Shown: positions 42,732-52,407 of the stretch, piece by piece | How positions within the stretch are numbered: the first letter of the stretch is position 1 | How the letters are laid out: every line of letters begins with the position of its first letter | DNA from: Cellulomonas humilata | Lineage (GTDB): Bacteria; Actinomycetota; Actinomycetes; Actinomycetales; Cellulomonadaceae | Assembly (NCBI RefSeq): GCF_013359775.1 | Contig: NZ_JABMCI010000044.1 | Coordinates: 1 to 64,000, forward strand | Length of the DNA stretch: 64,000 nucleotides | Direction of reading: 5' to 3' | Program-made: the position numbers and the translations under genes | The notes under the pieces: generated by a model | What the model was told of the DNA's origin: nothing | Database searches by the model: none | The model's input: the letters and a program-made list of their open reading frames with translations, nothing else

Positions 42732-43808
42732 ATGAGTGAGCAGACGGGACACGAACCCAGCGGGACGCCGTTCGCCCTGCCGGGCGGACCTCGCCCGGCG
42801 GTCGACGCCCCGCGGCTGGTGGACGAGACCCGCTCCGCCGCGGATGCAACGTCTCCGTACGCCCCGCCGAGCGCAGGGGCTGCGTCGCCCTTCGGCCCGC
42901 CCGCTGCACCCCAGCCGTTCCTCCCCGCACCGCTCCACGGCCAGGCCGGCATGTATGCCCAGCCGGGCATGTACCCGCCCCCCGCCGGGTACGGTCAGGC
43001 AGCTCCGTTCGTGCAGCCTCCCGCGTACGGCTCGCCTGCTCCGTACGGTGCACCGCAGCCGTCGTACGGGCCCCCCGCAGCCTTCGGTGGGCCGCCGGCG
43101 TACGGCATGCCCGGAGGCCCGGTCTTCGGGTACGGCGGCGTCGTCGAGCCGCCGACGGACGGTCTGGCGATCGCCTCGCTCGTGACCAGCATCGCGGGTC
43201 TGCTGGTCCTCGGGGGAGCTCCGGGGCCGGTCGGTGTGGGCCTAGGGATCGGTGCCCTGCGCAGGATCCGGCGGCGCGGCACGAAGGGTCGCGGGATGGC
43301 GATCGCGGGTGTGATCGTCGGTGCGGTGAGCACGCTCGTGTGCATCGGGTGGGTGTGGCTTGCGGTGTGGGCGTCGTCGAACCCCGTCGTCGCCAGCGGT
43401 CTGGCGTTCCATGACGAGATTCCCGACTACACGCTGCGCTCGGACCTCGTCGTGGGCGACTGCCTGCGCGAGTACCCGGACTCGTGGGACCTCGGCACGG
43501 CCGAGCCGGTGGACTGCGGCGAGGCGCACGCCATGGAGATCGTGGCGGTCCTGCCGCTGTCGGGTCCGGTCGACTCGTCCTCGGACCCGACGGACGCGGG
43601 GTACAGCCAAGGGTTCGCTGAGTGCTCGGCGCAGATCGAGCGCGATGCGCCGGGCATGCTCGACGAGTGGACCGTCTGGACGGACGTCAGCTTCCCGCAC
43701 CCGGACGACTGGTCGGCGGGTGCGACGACGGCGTACTGCGCGCTGGCGACCGACTCCCCGTCGCTGCGCGGGTCGGTGCTCGACGGGTCGGTCACAGGAC
43801 CGGAGTAG
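42732..43808 (+). CDS. DUF4190/septum-formation-family membrane protein
   Basis: 358 residues from ATG at 42732. A long low-complexity Pro/Gly/Tyr-rich cytoplasmic region (about 1-140, with repeats such as PPAYGSPAPYGAPQPSYGPP) is followed by a DUF4190 two-helix membrane domain (GLAIASLVTSIAGLLVLGGA, GMAIAGVIVGAVSTLVCIGW), then an extracytoplasmic septum-formation-type domain (about 225-350) with Cys in VVGDCLREY, PVDCGEAHAMEIV, FAECSAQI and TAYCAL. This domain pattern is common in actinobacteria; some members affect septation, but the function is unproven. Stand-alone transcription is likely from the leaderless start. Confidence 0.88.
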   Translation: MSEQTGHEPSGTPFALPGGPRPAVDAPRLVDETRSAADATSPYAPPSAGAASPFGPPAAPQPFLPAPLHGQAGMYAQPGMYPPPAGYGQAAPFVQPPAYGSPAPYGAPQPSYGPPAAFGGPPAYGMPGGPVFGYGGVVEPPTDGLAIASLVTSIAGLLVLGGAPGPVGVGLGIGALRRIRRRGTKGRGMAIAGVIVGAVSTLVCIGWVWLAVWASSNPVVASGLAFHDEIPDYTLRSDLVVGDCLREYPDSWDLGTAEPVDCGEAHAMEIVAVLPLSGPVDSSSDPTDAGYSQGFAECSAQIERDAPGMLDEWTVWTDVSFPHPDDWSAGATTAYCALATDSPSLRGSVLDGSVTGPE

Positions 43809-43924
43809 TCACCTCGAGTTCCCCGTTGGGCGAACACCGGAATGGTGGCCCGGGGCCGGCCGTTCGGATGGGCAGAACCACGGAGCGCGAGCTCCGCCAC
43901 CCGAGCGAGACGAGGCACCCGGAC

Positions 43925-44164
43925 ATGACCGCCACCACCATCGAGACCACCGTGACGGCCGCCGAGCTCACCCGGCAGGACCGCTGCGACCGGTGCGGCG
44001 CGCAGGCGTTCGTCCGGGCGACCCTCCCGACGGCCGACGGGATGGAGCTGCTGTTCTGCGGGCACCACTTCCGGGCGCACGAGCTCAAGCTGGTCGCGGC
44101 GGGCGCCGTGGTCCAGGACGAGCGCCACCGCCTGGACGAGCCGAGCTACTCCGCGTCGGTGTAG
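43925..44164 (+). CDS. Small zinc-ribbon protein (DUF7455-type)
   Basis: 79 residues, ATG at 43925. CDRCGAQAFVRATLPTADGM and ELLFCGHHFRAHELKL form a single zinc ribbon (CxxC ... CxHH), the hallmark of a short actinobacterial family with no known function. It contains no membrane segment. Its 3' end overlaps the end of the SDR gene by 19 nt tail to tail. Confidence 0.88.
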   Translation: MTATTIETTVTAAELTRQDRCDRCGAQAFVRATLPTADGMELLFCGHHFRAHELKLVAAGAVVQDERHRLDEPSYSASV

Positions 44165-45045
44165 TACCCGGCCGCGAGGTCCCCCAGCAGCCCTGCGTGC
44201 GTCGGCTCCCAGCCGAGCAGGTCGCGCGTCAGGGCGCTGGACGCCGGGATGTCGAGCGCGAAGAACCGGCCGATCCAGCCGAAGTGGCCGTCGACGTCGG
44301 CCGGGTCGATCGACCGCGTCGGCAGGTCGAGCCCGCGACCGAGGGCCTCGGCGATCTGTCGCGTCGCGATGCCCTCCTCGGCGACCGCGTGCACCACGGT
44401 CCCGGCGGGTGCCCCCTCCAGCGCGAGGCGCACCAGGTGGGCGGCATCAAGCCTGTGCACGGCGGGCCAGCGGGCGGAGCCGTCCCCGACGTAGCCGGCC
44501 ACGCCGGTGCTGCGGGCGACACCGGCAAGGGTGGCGACGAAGCCGCGGTCGCCCTCGCCGTGCACGGTGGGCGCGAAACGCAGGCTGACCGAGCGGACCC
44601 CGCGGTCGGCGTGCTCGAGCGCGAGGTTCTCGGCGCCGCCGCGCATGCCGTCCGGGCCGTGGCTCGGGTTGGCGTCGCGCTCGGTCACGGCCCGACCGGG
44701 CGTGAGGCCCGCGACGCCGGACGCGAGCAGGAACGGGCGGTCCGACCCCTCCAGCGCACTGAGGAACGTCTCGACGACTGCGCGCTCGGTGCGCCAGGCA
44801 CCGGGCATGTCGGAGAAGTCGTGCTTGAAGCCGAGGTGGATCACGGCGTCGGCGGCCCGGGCCCCCGCGCGGAGGCTCTCGAGGTCGTCGAGGCTGCCGC
44901 GGTGCGCGGCGGCGCCGGCGGCCGAGATCGCGGCCGCGGACTCCGCCGAGCGGGCGAGCCCGGTGACCTCGTGGCCGGCGGCGAGGAGCTCCGCGGTGAC
45001 GGCGGAGCCGATCCAGCCGGAGGCGCCGGTGACGAAGACGTGCAT
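44146..45045 (-). CDS. Atypical short-chain dehydrogenase (NAD(P)-dependent epimerase-like)
   Basis: 299 residues. The Rossmann motif is MHVFVTGASGWIGSAVTAEL (TGxxGxxG); LARSAESAAAISAAG and HRGSLDDLESL follow as in extended SDRs that recognise NADPH. The catalytic YxxxK is not obvious: the place is occupied by GPDGMRGGAENLAL, so this is an atypical member with possible altered chemistry. It is divergent from the TetR gene with paired operators between them, so it is the likely target of that regulator. Confidence 0.9.
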   Translation of the reverse strand: MHVFVTGASGWIGSAVTAELLAAGHEVTGLARSAESAAAISAAGAAAHRGSLDDLESLRAGARAADAVIHLGFKHDFSDMPGAWRTERAVVETFLSALEGSDRPFLLASGVAGLTPGRAVTERDANPSHGPDGMRGGAENLALEHADRGVRSVSLRFAPTVHGEGDRGFVATLAGVARSTGVAGYVGDGSARWPAVHRLDAAHLVRLALEGAPAGTVVHAVAEEGIATRQIAEALGRGLDLPTRSIDPADVDGHFGWIGRFFALDIPASSALTRDLLGWEPTHAGLLGDLAAGYYTDAE

Positions 45046-45064
45046 GGATGAGCTCCCTCAGGTG

Positions 45065-45114
45065 ATGTCAGCAACTGTCATCAGGACCCTACGCGCAATG
45101 TCAGTCGCTGTCAT
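45065..45114. promoter_or_regulatory. Paired TetR operators between the SDR and TetR genes
   Basis: Two 17-bp sites of identical form ATGTCAGNNNCTGTCAT: ATGTCAGCAACTGTCAT (45065-45081) and ATGTCAGTCGCTGTCAT (45098-45114). Each is palindromic apart from the central T and spacer; centres are 33 bp apart, about three helical turns. They overlap both divergent promoters. Confidence 0.85.
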
Positions 45115-45117
45115 CAC

Positions 45118-45123
45118 TACACT
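45118..45123 (+). promoter_or_regulatory. Leaderless -10 (TACACT) of the TetR gene
   Basis: TACACT, 6 nt before ATG at 45130 and 3 bp after the second operator, so repressor binding would cover RNA polymerase contact. Confidence 0.6.
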
Positions 45124-45129
45124 CGTGGC

Positions 45130-45693
45130 ATGGGTCGATGGGAGCCGGACGCGCGCGGTCGCCTGGCACGCGTGGCGCTGGAGCTGTACGCCGAGCGCGG
45201 GTTCGAGCAGACGACCGTCGAGGACATCGCCGAGCGCGCCGGCGTCACCGAGCGGACGTTCTTCCGGCACTTCGCCGACAAGCGCGAGGTGCTCTTCGAC
45301 GGCTCGGGCACCCTGGAGCACCGCCTCGTCGACGCCATCGCGTCCGCGCCCGCCGGCCTGCCCCCGATCGAGGTGATCGGTCGGGCGTTCGCCGACGCCG
45401 GCGCGATGCTCGAGGAGCGCCGCGACCACGCGCGGCGACGCGCCACCGTGATCGCGGCGAACCCGGCACTCCAGGAGCGCGAGCTGCTCAAGATGGCCGG
45501 ACTGGGCAGTGCGGCGACGGAGGCCCTGCGCGCCCGCGGCGTACCCGATCCCGCCGCCGCGCTGGCCGCGCAGGCCGGGGTGGCGGTGTTCGGTCTCGGC
45601 TTCGAGCGGTGGGTGTCCGGGGCGCCGTCGACGAGCCTGGCGGCCGCGATCGAGGGCGCTCTCGTCGACCTGCGCGCGGTGGTGGCGTCGTGA
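45130..45693 (+). CDS. TetR-family repressor of the SDR locus
   Basis: 187 residues, leaderless start. HTH: LARVALELYAERGFEQTTVE, DIAERAGVTERTFFRHFADK, canonical TetR. The C-terminal half is helical. It probably autoregulates and represses the divergent SDR gene through two identical operators, then reads into the GNAT gene with a GTGA overlap. The inducer is unknown. Confidence 0.93.
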   Translation: MGRWEPDARGRLARVALELYAERGFEQTTVEDIAERAGVTERTFFRHFADKREVLFDGSGTLEHRLVDAIASAPAGLPPIEVIGRAFADAGAMLEERRDHARRRATVIAANPALQERELLKMAGLGSAATEALRARGVPDPAAALAAQAGVAVFGLGFERWVSGAPSTSLAAAIEGALVDLRAVVAS

Positions 45694-46265
45694 CGGTGGA
45701 GGTGCTCCCCGCGGTCGGGCGCTACGACAGCTTCTACGAGGTCGTCGGCGTCAAGAAGCCGGGCGGCAGCGGGTGCTGGTGCATGGCGTACCGCGACAGC
45801 CGCGTGCCCAACGAGGAGCGCGCTCAGTACATGCGCGACGAGTGCGCGCAGGAACCCGGACCGGGAGTGCTCGCGTACGTCGACGGCGAGGCGGCGGGAT
45901 GGTGCTCGGTCGCACCGCGCAGCTCCTACCGGCGGCTCATGCGCTCGCGGACCATCCCGTTCGTCGACGACCGCGACGCGTGGAGCATCGTCTGCTTCGT
46001 GGTCCGGCCGGCGTTCCGGCGCCGGGGGCTGATGCACGAGCTGCTCGAGGGCGCGGTCGCGCACGCGCGGTCGTGCGGCGCGGAGGTCGTCGAGGGGTAC
46101 CCGATCGCGGTCGAGGGCGGGGACCGCGTGGATCTCATCTCGGGCTATGTGGGGACCCGCCGCCTGTTCGAGGCCGCCGGGTTCAGCCAGGCCGGCGAGA
46201 CGACGGGCCACAGCGGCGGTCGCCCCCGGGTGATCATGCGTCGGGAGCTCCGCGGGCTGGGATGA
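45690..46265 (+). CDS. GNAT-family acetyltransferase, coupled to TetR
   Basis: 191 residues, GTG overlapping the TetR stop by 4 nt. The N-terminal part has SGCWCMAYRDSRVPNEERAQ and the acetyl-CoA motif is SIVCFVVRPAFRRRGLMHEL (V-x-x-x-R-x-x-G-x-x). RRLFEAAGFSQAGET near the end is motif B. The GCWC segment occurs in a branch of GNAT proteins of unknown substrate. Because it shares the TetR transcript it is probably part of the same response. Confidence 0.9.
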   Translation: MTVEVLPAVGRYDSFYEVVGVKKPGGSGCWCMAYRDSRVPNEERAQYMRDECAQEPGPGVLAYVDGEAAGWCSVAPRSSYRRLMRSRTIPFVDDRDAWSIVCFVVRPAFRRRGLMHELLEGAVAHARSCGAEVVEGYPIAVEGGDRVDLISGYVGTRRLFEAAGFSQAGETTGHSGGRPRVIMRRELRGLG

Positions 46266-46272
46266 TGGGCCG

Positions 46273-46836
46273 ATGCCAGACGACACGGCGCTGCGCGGCC
46301 GACTGCTCGTCGCCACCCCGGGCCTGCGCGAACCCACCTTCCACCGGACCGTCATCCTGCTGCTCGACCACGGCGAGGGCGGGGCGGTCGGCGTCGTGCT
46401 GAACCGGCCCTCGACGGTGGACGTGAGCGTCGTCCTGCCGGAGTGGCACGCGCACGTGAGCGACCCTCCGCTGCTGTTCCACGGCGGACCGGTGGGCCTG
46501 GACACCGCGATGGGCGTCGTCACTATCCCGCACGGAGCCGACCTGTCCCCCGAGGTCGACCGCATGGCCGGGCGCTTCGGCCTGGTCGACCTGGACGCCG
46601 CGCCGGAGTCGGTGGCGCCGCACGTGGGCGGGGTCCGGGTGTTCGCGGGCTACGCCGGCTGGGGCGAGGGCCAGCTGGAGGACGAGCTGGCCGAGCGCTC
46701 CTGGTTCGTGGTCGACGCCATCGCCGACGACGTGCTCACCGCCGACCCGACCCGGCTGTGGCGACGCGTGCTGCGACGCCAGGGCGGGGACCTGGCGATC
46801 GTCTCGACGTTCGCCGAGGACGCCAGCCTGAACTGA
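46273..46836 (+). CDS. YqgE/AlgH family protein
   Basis: 187 residues, full length for the family. Conserved features: RGRLLVATPGLREPTFHRTV, LLLDHGEGGAVGVVLNRPS, PLLFHGGPVGLDTAMGV and RVFAGYAGWGEGQLEDELAE. The structure is known but no enzymatic activity is; AlgH was first described as an alginate regulator in Pseudomonas. It starts 7 bp after the GNAT stop, and GATGAT 6 nt before ATG might be a weak leaderless -10. Confidence 0.95.
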   Translation: MPDDTALRGRLLVATPGLREPTFHRTVILLLDHGEGGAVGVVLNRPSTVDVSVVLPEWHAHVSDPPLLFHGGPVGLDTAMGVVTIPHGADLSPEVDRMAGRFGLVDLDAAPESVAPHVGGVRVFAGYAGWGEGQLEDELAERSWFVVDAIADDVLTADPTRLWRRVLRRQGGDLAIVSTFAEDASLN

Positions 46837-46892
46837 CCGCGGCGAAGCCGTGTGCCAGGATCACCCGAGCATCTGCGAACGAGGGAGAACCC

Positions 46893-47840
<948 letters not shown>

Positions 47841-47866
47841 CCGGTCGGTAATCGTTGTAGAACCTC

Positions 47867-47896
47867 TTGCCGCAATCGTCCGGTTCGCCTTATGGT
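47867..47896 (+). promoter_or_regulatory. Promoter of the arabinofuranosidase gene
   Basis: TTGCCG (47867-47872) and TATGGT (47891-47896) with an 18-bp spacer. The predicted transcript starts near 47903, giving a leader of about 80 nt. Confidence 0.5.
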
Positions 47897-47912
47897 CGTC
47901 GCATCCACCGGG

Positions 47913-47928
47913 ATGTTAGCGCTCACAT
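47913..47928 (+). promoter_or_regulatory. LacI-type operator ATGTTAGCGCTCACAT
   Basis: A 16-bp palindrome with one mismatch and the central AGCGCT typical of LacI-family sites, about 10 bp after the predicted transcription start. Repression of the arabinofuranosidase gene until a sugar inducer binds is expected. Confidence 0.7.
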
Positions 47929-47985
47929 CGGGCGCGACGGAGTTCCGGGCGAGGCGCACGACGATGTGCGCGCAGGGAGGCAGCC

Positions 47986-50900
47986 ATGCCCGTCGCACTG
48001 CCGCGACCGAGCAGCAACACCCGTCCGCACCGTCGTCTGGGGCTGCGAGCCGCCCTGGCCGTCGCCCTCGTCGTGCCGCTGGGCGCCACGGTCGTGGCCC
48101 CCGCGAGCGCCGCGCCACCCGTCCCCGACGGCGCGTGGACCGACACCTTCGACGCGGCGACGCTCAACCCGCGCTGGACAGCGGTGAACGACGAGCCGAC
48201 CGCCCGGTCGCTGACCGCGAACCCGGGCGCGCTGACCGTCACCGCGCTGCCCGGCGACACCTGGCAGGGCAACAACTCCGCCCGCAACGTGATGACGCTC
48301 GACATCCCGGACGGCGACTTCTCGATCTCCGTGGACGTGCAGGCGACGGTCACCAGGACGTTCCAGGGCGCCGGCCTCATCGCGTACCAGGACCTGGACA
48401 ACTACGTGCGCTCGGGCCTGACGTTCGTCGGCGGGATCACGCCGTCGGGGATCGCGATCGAGAACGACATCGAGACCGCGGCCATCTTCGCCGCCGACCA
48501 CTTCGAGGACCGCCCCGGATCGTCGGGCGAGACCCTCCGGCTGACCCGCACGGGCGACACCGTGACCACCGCGCGCTGGGACGAAGCGACGACCGCGTGG
48601 GTCGACGTGAACTCCGTCGACGTGACGTTCCCCATCGAGCACGTGGGCCTGTACGCGCTCGGTGCGCAGGACGGCACCACCTTCCCCGCCGTGTTCGACG
48701 ACGTCACCCTGGTGGCGTCCCCTGGCGAGGACGTCGTGCCCGACGGACCGTTCACGCTGCGAGCACCCGGGACCGCGCCGCACCTGACCACCGGCGCCGA
48801 CGACGCGATCGTCGCGGTGCAGCAGCGCCCCGGCGACACCCTGGTGCTCGACGCCACCGCGGTCGCCGGCGGGGTGACCCTCGCGGCCGGCGACAGGGCT
48901 GTCACCGTGCTCGCCGACGGGCGCCTGGCGCTGGGCGACACCCCGACCACCCTGGTGCTCACCGAGGCGGGCGGCGGCAAGCTGCACGTCACCACCGCGG
49001 ACCGGTCGCAGGCCGTCGGGATCGTCGAGGCACGCTCGTCCTGGGCGACGTCGACGATGCCGCCGGGTTCGTCCTCGAGCCGTTCGCGGTCGCCGAGGGC
49101 ACGACGATCGCGATCGACGGCGACGGCACGGACGCGGAGATCTCCGACCGGCTCTACGGGATCTTCTACGAGGACATCAACTACGCGGCCGACGGCGGCC
49201 TGTACGCCGAGCTGGTGCGCAACCGCTCGTTCGAGTTCAACGCGTCGGACAACGCGAGCTTCACCGGCCTGACCGCCTGGGACGTGCTGGACCGCAGCGG
49301 CACCGGGACCACGGTCTCGGTGGTCGACGACGACGGCCGGCTCAACGCCACCAACCGCACCCGGGCCGTGCTGGTCGCGGCCGCGGCGGGCGACGGCCTC
49401 CGCAACGCGAGCTACAACGCGGGTGTCGCCGTCAAGGACGGCGCGTCCTACGACGCGAGCGTCTGGGTCCGCACCACCACACCGCAGGAGCTGACCCTGG
49501 CCGTCGAGAACGGGACGGAGACTGTCGCGTCCGGCACCGTCGACGTCGACGGGTCCGACGTCTGGAAGAAGTACGAGGTCACGCTGACCGCGAGCGCCAC
49601 CACCGACGCGGGGCGGTTCGTCGTCCTCGCCGGTGCGGCCTCGACGCTGCACCTCGACCAGGTGTCCCTGTTCCCGCAGGACACGTGGGTCGGTCCGGTG
49701 AACGGCACGTCCGTGCTGCGCAAGGACCTCGCGGAGAAGATCGCCGCGCTCGACCCGTCCTTCCTGCGCTTCCCCGGCGGCTGCGTCACGAACGTCGGCA
49801 CGTTCCGCACGTACGAGGAGTCCGGGTACACCGACCGGCGCCGCACGTACCAGTGGAAGGAGACCATCGGGCCGGTCGAGGAGCGGGCCACCAACTGGAA
49901 CTTCTGGGGCTACAACCAGTCCTACGGCATCGGCTACCTGGAGTACATGGAGCTGGCCGAGGACCTCGGCGCCATCCCGCTGCCCGTGCTGTCGGTCGGC
50001 GCCAACGGCTGCGGGAGCACCATCCCCGAGATGACCGACCCGACGCAGATCGCCCGCTGGGTGCAGGACACGCTCGACCTCATCGAGTTCGCGACCGGCG
50101 ACGTGTCCACCACCTGGGGCGCCCAGCGCGCCGCACTCGGTCACCCCGAGCCGTTCGAGCTGCCCTACATCGGGCTGGGCAACGAGGAGAACACCACCAC
50201 GTTCGAGGCCAACTTCCCCGCGTTCCGGGACGCGATCGCGGCCGCCTACCCGGACGTGAAGATCATCTCCAACTCGGGTCCGGACGACACGGGTGCCCGG
50301 TTCGACGCCCTCTGGGACTTCGCCCGTGAGCAGGACGTGGACCTGGTCGACGAGCACTACTACAACGACCCGAGCTGGTTCCTGGCCAACACGGAGCGCT
50401 ACGACTCCTACGACCGCGAGGGTCCGCACGTGTTCCTGGGCGAGTACGCCTCGCGCGGGAACACCTGGTGGAACGGCCTGTCCGAGGCCGCCTACATGAC
50501 CGGTCTGGAGCGCAACGGCGACCTGGTGGAGCTGGCGTCCTACGCCCCGCTGCTGGCCAACGAGTCGTACGTGCAGTGGTCGCCGGACGCCATCTGGTTC
50601 GACAACGACGAGTCCTGGGCCAGCGCCAACTACTGGGTCCAGCACCTGTTCTCGAACAACGTCGGCGACCAGGTGGTGCCCAGCGTCCTGACCACCCCGT
50701 CGGTGGAGCCGCAGCCGCTGGACGGCGGGGTGTTCCTGTCCACGTGGGCCACCTCGGCCGCGTACGACAACGTCCGGGTGACCGAGAACGACGGCGGTGC
50801 CGTGCTGTTCGAGGAGGACTTCGCCGACGCGTCCGCCTGGTCGCCGCAGACCGGCGACTGGTCGGTGGTGGAGGGCGAGTACGTGCAGTCCAGCACCACC

Positions 50901-52361
50901 GTCACCGACGCCCGCAGCATCCCGACCGGCGCCTACGAGCAGGACTGGAGCAACTACACGCTCGAGCTCGACGCCCGCAAGACCGCGGGCGCCGAGGGCT
51001 TCCTCGTCGGGTTCGCCGCGGGCGGTCCCAGCGACTACTTCTGGTGGAACCTGGGCGGCTGGAACAACACCCGCCAGGCGCTCCAGAAGGCCGACGGCGG
51101 CGGTGCCGGTGAGGTGAAGGCGGTCGAGGGCCACAGCATCGCGACCGACCAGACCTACCGGGTCAAGGTCGTCGTGGAGGACCGGCACATCGAGCTGTAC
51201 CTCGACGGCGTGCTCCAGATGTCCTACGACGACCCCGCCCCCGCGGCGGACGTCTTCCAGGTGGTCACCCGCGACGAGGACAGCGGCGACATCGTGGCCA
51301 AGGTGGTCAACGTCTCCGCGGTCACGCAGCGCACGCAGGTGGAGGTCTCCGACGTGGAGATCGCGCCGACGGGCTCGGTGACGGAGATCGTCGCGCCGCC
51401 GGGGGCGACCAACACCAAGACCGCACCCAGCACGGTCGAGCCGGTCACGCGGGAGATCGACGGGCTGTCCTCGTCGTTCACGTACGACCTGCCGCCGTAC
51501 TCGGTCACGTTCCTGACCCTGCACACGGTGCCGGCGGACACGACGGCCCCGACGGTCGACACGCTCCTGGTCTCCCCCGACCCGGTGGGTGACTGGCGCG
51601 CGGCCCCCGCGACGGTCGTCGCGACCGCGTCGGACGACCGGGCGGGCGTCTCGCTCGAGATGTCGGTCGACGGGGGTTCGTGGACGACGACCGCGTCCGT
51701 GCAGGTCAGCGGCCACGGCGAGCACACCGTCGCCGCCCGTGCGACGGACGCGGCCGGCAACGTCTCCGAGGTCCGCTCGGTGACGTTCGCGCTCGACGCG
51801 ATCGCACCGACGTCGTCGGCGACGGTCGACGGCAAGCGCCGGGTCACGCTCACCGCGGCCGACGAGGGCTCCGGCGTCGAACGGATCGAGTACCGGATCG
51901 GCACCGGCGCCTGGACGACCTACACCGCTCCGGTGCAGGTGGGCGCAGCCGCCACGACGGTCGAGCACCGGGCCGTCGACCGCGTCGGCAACGTCGGCGC
52001 GACGACGAGCACCCCGGTGCCCGCCGCGAACGCCGTCCGGTCGAGCACCTCGGTCTCGATCGAGCCCCGACCGGTCCGGCGCACCTCCCAGGCCACCGTG
52101 ACCGCCTCGGTCCGGGCCGCCAAGGGGTCGGCGCCGACAGGTGACGTCACGACGACCGTCCGGGGCGTGCGGCTGCACGGCGACGGACCAGTCGTCGCGC
52201 AGGTCACCGGGGCTCTGACGCCCGGTCCGCAGCGGGTCTCGACCGCCACGCTGCGACTGCCGCGGCTGCCCGTCGGGCTGTACGTGGTCGACACCCGGTA
52301 CGCCGGATCGCCCACCGTCCAGGCCTCGACCGACCGGAGGTTGCTCATCGTCGTGCCGTGA
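47986..52361 (+). pseudogene. Secreted GH51-type alpha-L-arabinofuranosidase, frameshifted
   Basis: The gene starts at ATG 47986 (AGGGAGG 5 nt upstream) with a signal peptide and a jelly-roll-like domain, in frame to about 49030. There the frame moves by one: restoring one G to the GG at 49029-49030 gives VEGTLVLGDVDD and one protein of about 1,459 residues. After the shift come the arabinofuranosidase domain (RLYGIFYEDINYAADGG, RFPGGCVTNVG, acid/base Glu in GLGNEEN, nucleophile Glu in FLGEYASRG), a DUF1080-like jelly roll (VLFEEDFADASAWSPQTGDW), its beta-sandwich end and two Ig-like repeats. No sorting signal. It would trim arabinose from arabinan or arabinoxylan. Everything else is intact, so the shift may be a sequence error. 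Confidence 0.75.
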
Positions 52362-52363
52362 CG

Positions 52364-52405
52364 GAGCGGGGCGCGACCGCGGGAGACCGCGGACGCGCCC
52401 CGCTC
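52364..52405. terminator. Bidirectional hairpin terminator
   Basis: Perfect 12-bp stem GAGCGGGGCGCG / CGCGCCCCGCTC with an 18-nt loop that itself holds CCGCGG twice. It lies between the convergent arabinofuranosidase and RCC1 genes. Confidence 0.8.
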
Positions 52406-52407
52406 GG

